A stretch of DNA of 64,000 nucleotides, from positions 60,047,001 to 60,111,000 of the forward strand of contig NC_134140.1 in assembly GCF_033958435.1 (NCBI RefSeq). Reading direction: 5' to 3'. Positions 63,251 through 64,000 of this stretch are shown here, in pieces. Source of the DNA: Carettochelys insculpta (lineage: Eukaryota; Chordata; Testudines; Carettochelyidae). Position numbers and translations under genes: made by a program. Positions within the stretch are counted from its first letter, which is position 1, and every line of letters starts with the position of its first letter. The notes beneath the pieces were generated by a model. It had not been told where the DNA came from and searched no databases. It saw only the letters and a list, made by a program, of their open reading frames with translations.

Positions 63251-63911
63251 CATTAAACCTTCGAGATACGTGCAATCAAATTGCGTGTGTCTCAGGTTAA
63301 TGCGACTGCACCCCAACAGGAATGGGAAACCGCTCCTGTCAGGGGCAGCAGCCGTGAGTCACGCTGCTGTCCCTGAAAGGAGCAATTTCCCAGTTGCTGG
63401 AGCGGTGGGGAACTGGGAACCAGGCGACAAACTGGCTCCTGGCTCCCCTCCACTTGCAGAGCCGGGAAACTGACCAGGGCAGCAGCCCTGGTTAGCTTCC
63501 TGGCTCCAAGGAGCAGAGGGGAGCTGGGAACTAGGCTGCCCCTGGTTCCTGGCTCCCCTTCACTGGCTGGAGCCAGGAAACCGAACAAGGCTGCTGCCCT
63601 GCTCAGTTGCGGGAAGCCAGGCCGCTGCCTAATTCCCAGTTCCCCATCACTTGCAGGACCCAGGAAACTGACAGAAAGCAGCAAGCAGTGGGGAGATTGG
63701 AACCAGGCTGCCCCCTGTTTCCCATTTCCCCGCCACTCTGGGAGCCAGGAAATAGACTGCTGGGTTGGTCAGTTTCCTAGCTCCTGCAAGCCCAGGGGAG
63801 CCAGAAGCCAGGCTGCAGAGGCTGGTTCCTGTCTCCCCTTGACTTGCACGAAAATTTGAGTTATGCAGGGGTTGCAGGAATGCAACCCTCACATAACTTG
63901 AAGGTTTACTG
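63251..63911 (+). mobile_element. Mariner-like MITE with internal minisatellite, second copy
   Basis: Right end on the other strand CAGTAAACCTTCAAGTTATG, with TA following at 63,912-63,913; left end CATTAAACCTTCGAGATACG. The left flank does not show TA. The interior repeats 'ggttcctggctcccc' and 'ggaaactgac' units of about 90 bp like the 2.8-kb copy, and the last 70 bases match that copy closely ('gcaggggttgcaggaatgcaac'). Long open frames on the minus strand (63,292-63,892) come from these units. Confidence 0.7.
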
Positions 63912-64000
63912 TACTCTTTGGGTGGCTAACATGCTTAGTGAGTGCAAGAGGAAGTCAAGGGCTGAATCTCAGAGGAGATTCACCTTGTGACAGGATTAGA

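Overview
The window looks like vertebrate, almost certainly turtle, genomic DNA. The coding anchors are the last four coding exons of a WWC2 (KIBRA family) gene on the minus strand and a single-exon CLDN22/CLDN24-type claudin on the plus strand. The claudin next to the 3' end of WWC2 on the opposite strand matches the arrangement known in mammals. The turtle assignment rests on the repeats: a tRNA-derived SINE of the cryptodiran type, CR1 3' ends, PIF/Harbinger foldback MITEs, and a GIY-YIG Penelope-like element.

Layout. Positions 1-42,700 contain no host gene that I can support. They hold AT-rich unique DNA loaded with transposons: mariner-like MITEs (2.8, 5.6, 20.6 kb), at least six Harbinger-type foldback MITEs (8.5, 10.8, 12.6, 16.3, 25.5, 33.3 kb), a partial Harbinger SANT gene (17.2 kb), and a complete-length Harbinger element (21,254-25,490). 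Further right lie a hAT-like element (26.4 kb), a decayed Ty3/gypsy element with a Penelope fragment nested in it (27.5-31.7 kb), a decayed ZMYM1-like hAT transposase split by nested MITEs (31.75-34.26 kb), a SINE (38 kb) and a GC-rich repeat with 50-bp tandem units (38.6-39.65 kb). Positions 42,797-43,465 are the intact claudin; 45.0-45.5 kb is a broken second claudin. From about 46.8 kb to 59.7 kb is the 3' end of WWC2: a long 3' UTR carrying a (CA)n tract, the stop codon at 49,634, and four coding exons with clean GT-AG junctions that translate in one continuous frame. Its introns carry a Penelope element, a CR1 tail, and, beyond the last exon seen, a 1,025-bp hAT element with a perfect 8-bp target duplication.

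The most complete mobile system is the Harbinger element. It has inverted repeats of roughly 160 bp, flanking CTA duplications, a SANT/Myb-like gene on the plus strand and a DDE transposase on the minus strand facing it. This copy is dead: there is a stop codon, a frameshift and an apparent loss of the block that should hold the second catalytic Asp. Its ends share short subterminal motifs and a central hairpin plan with the MITEs scattered through the window, which suggests that relatives of this element mobilised them. No toxin genes, CRISPR arrays, rRNA or functional tRNA genes were seen.
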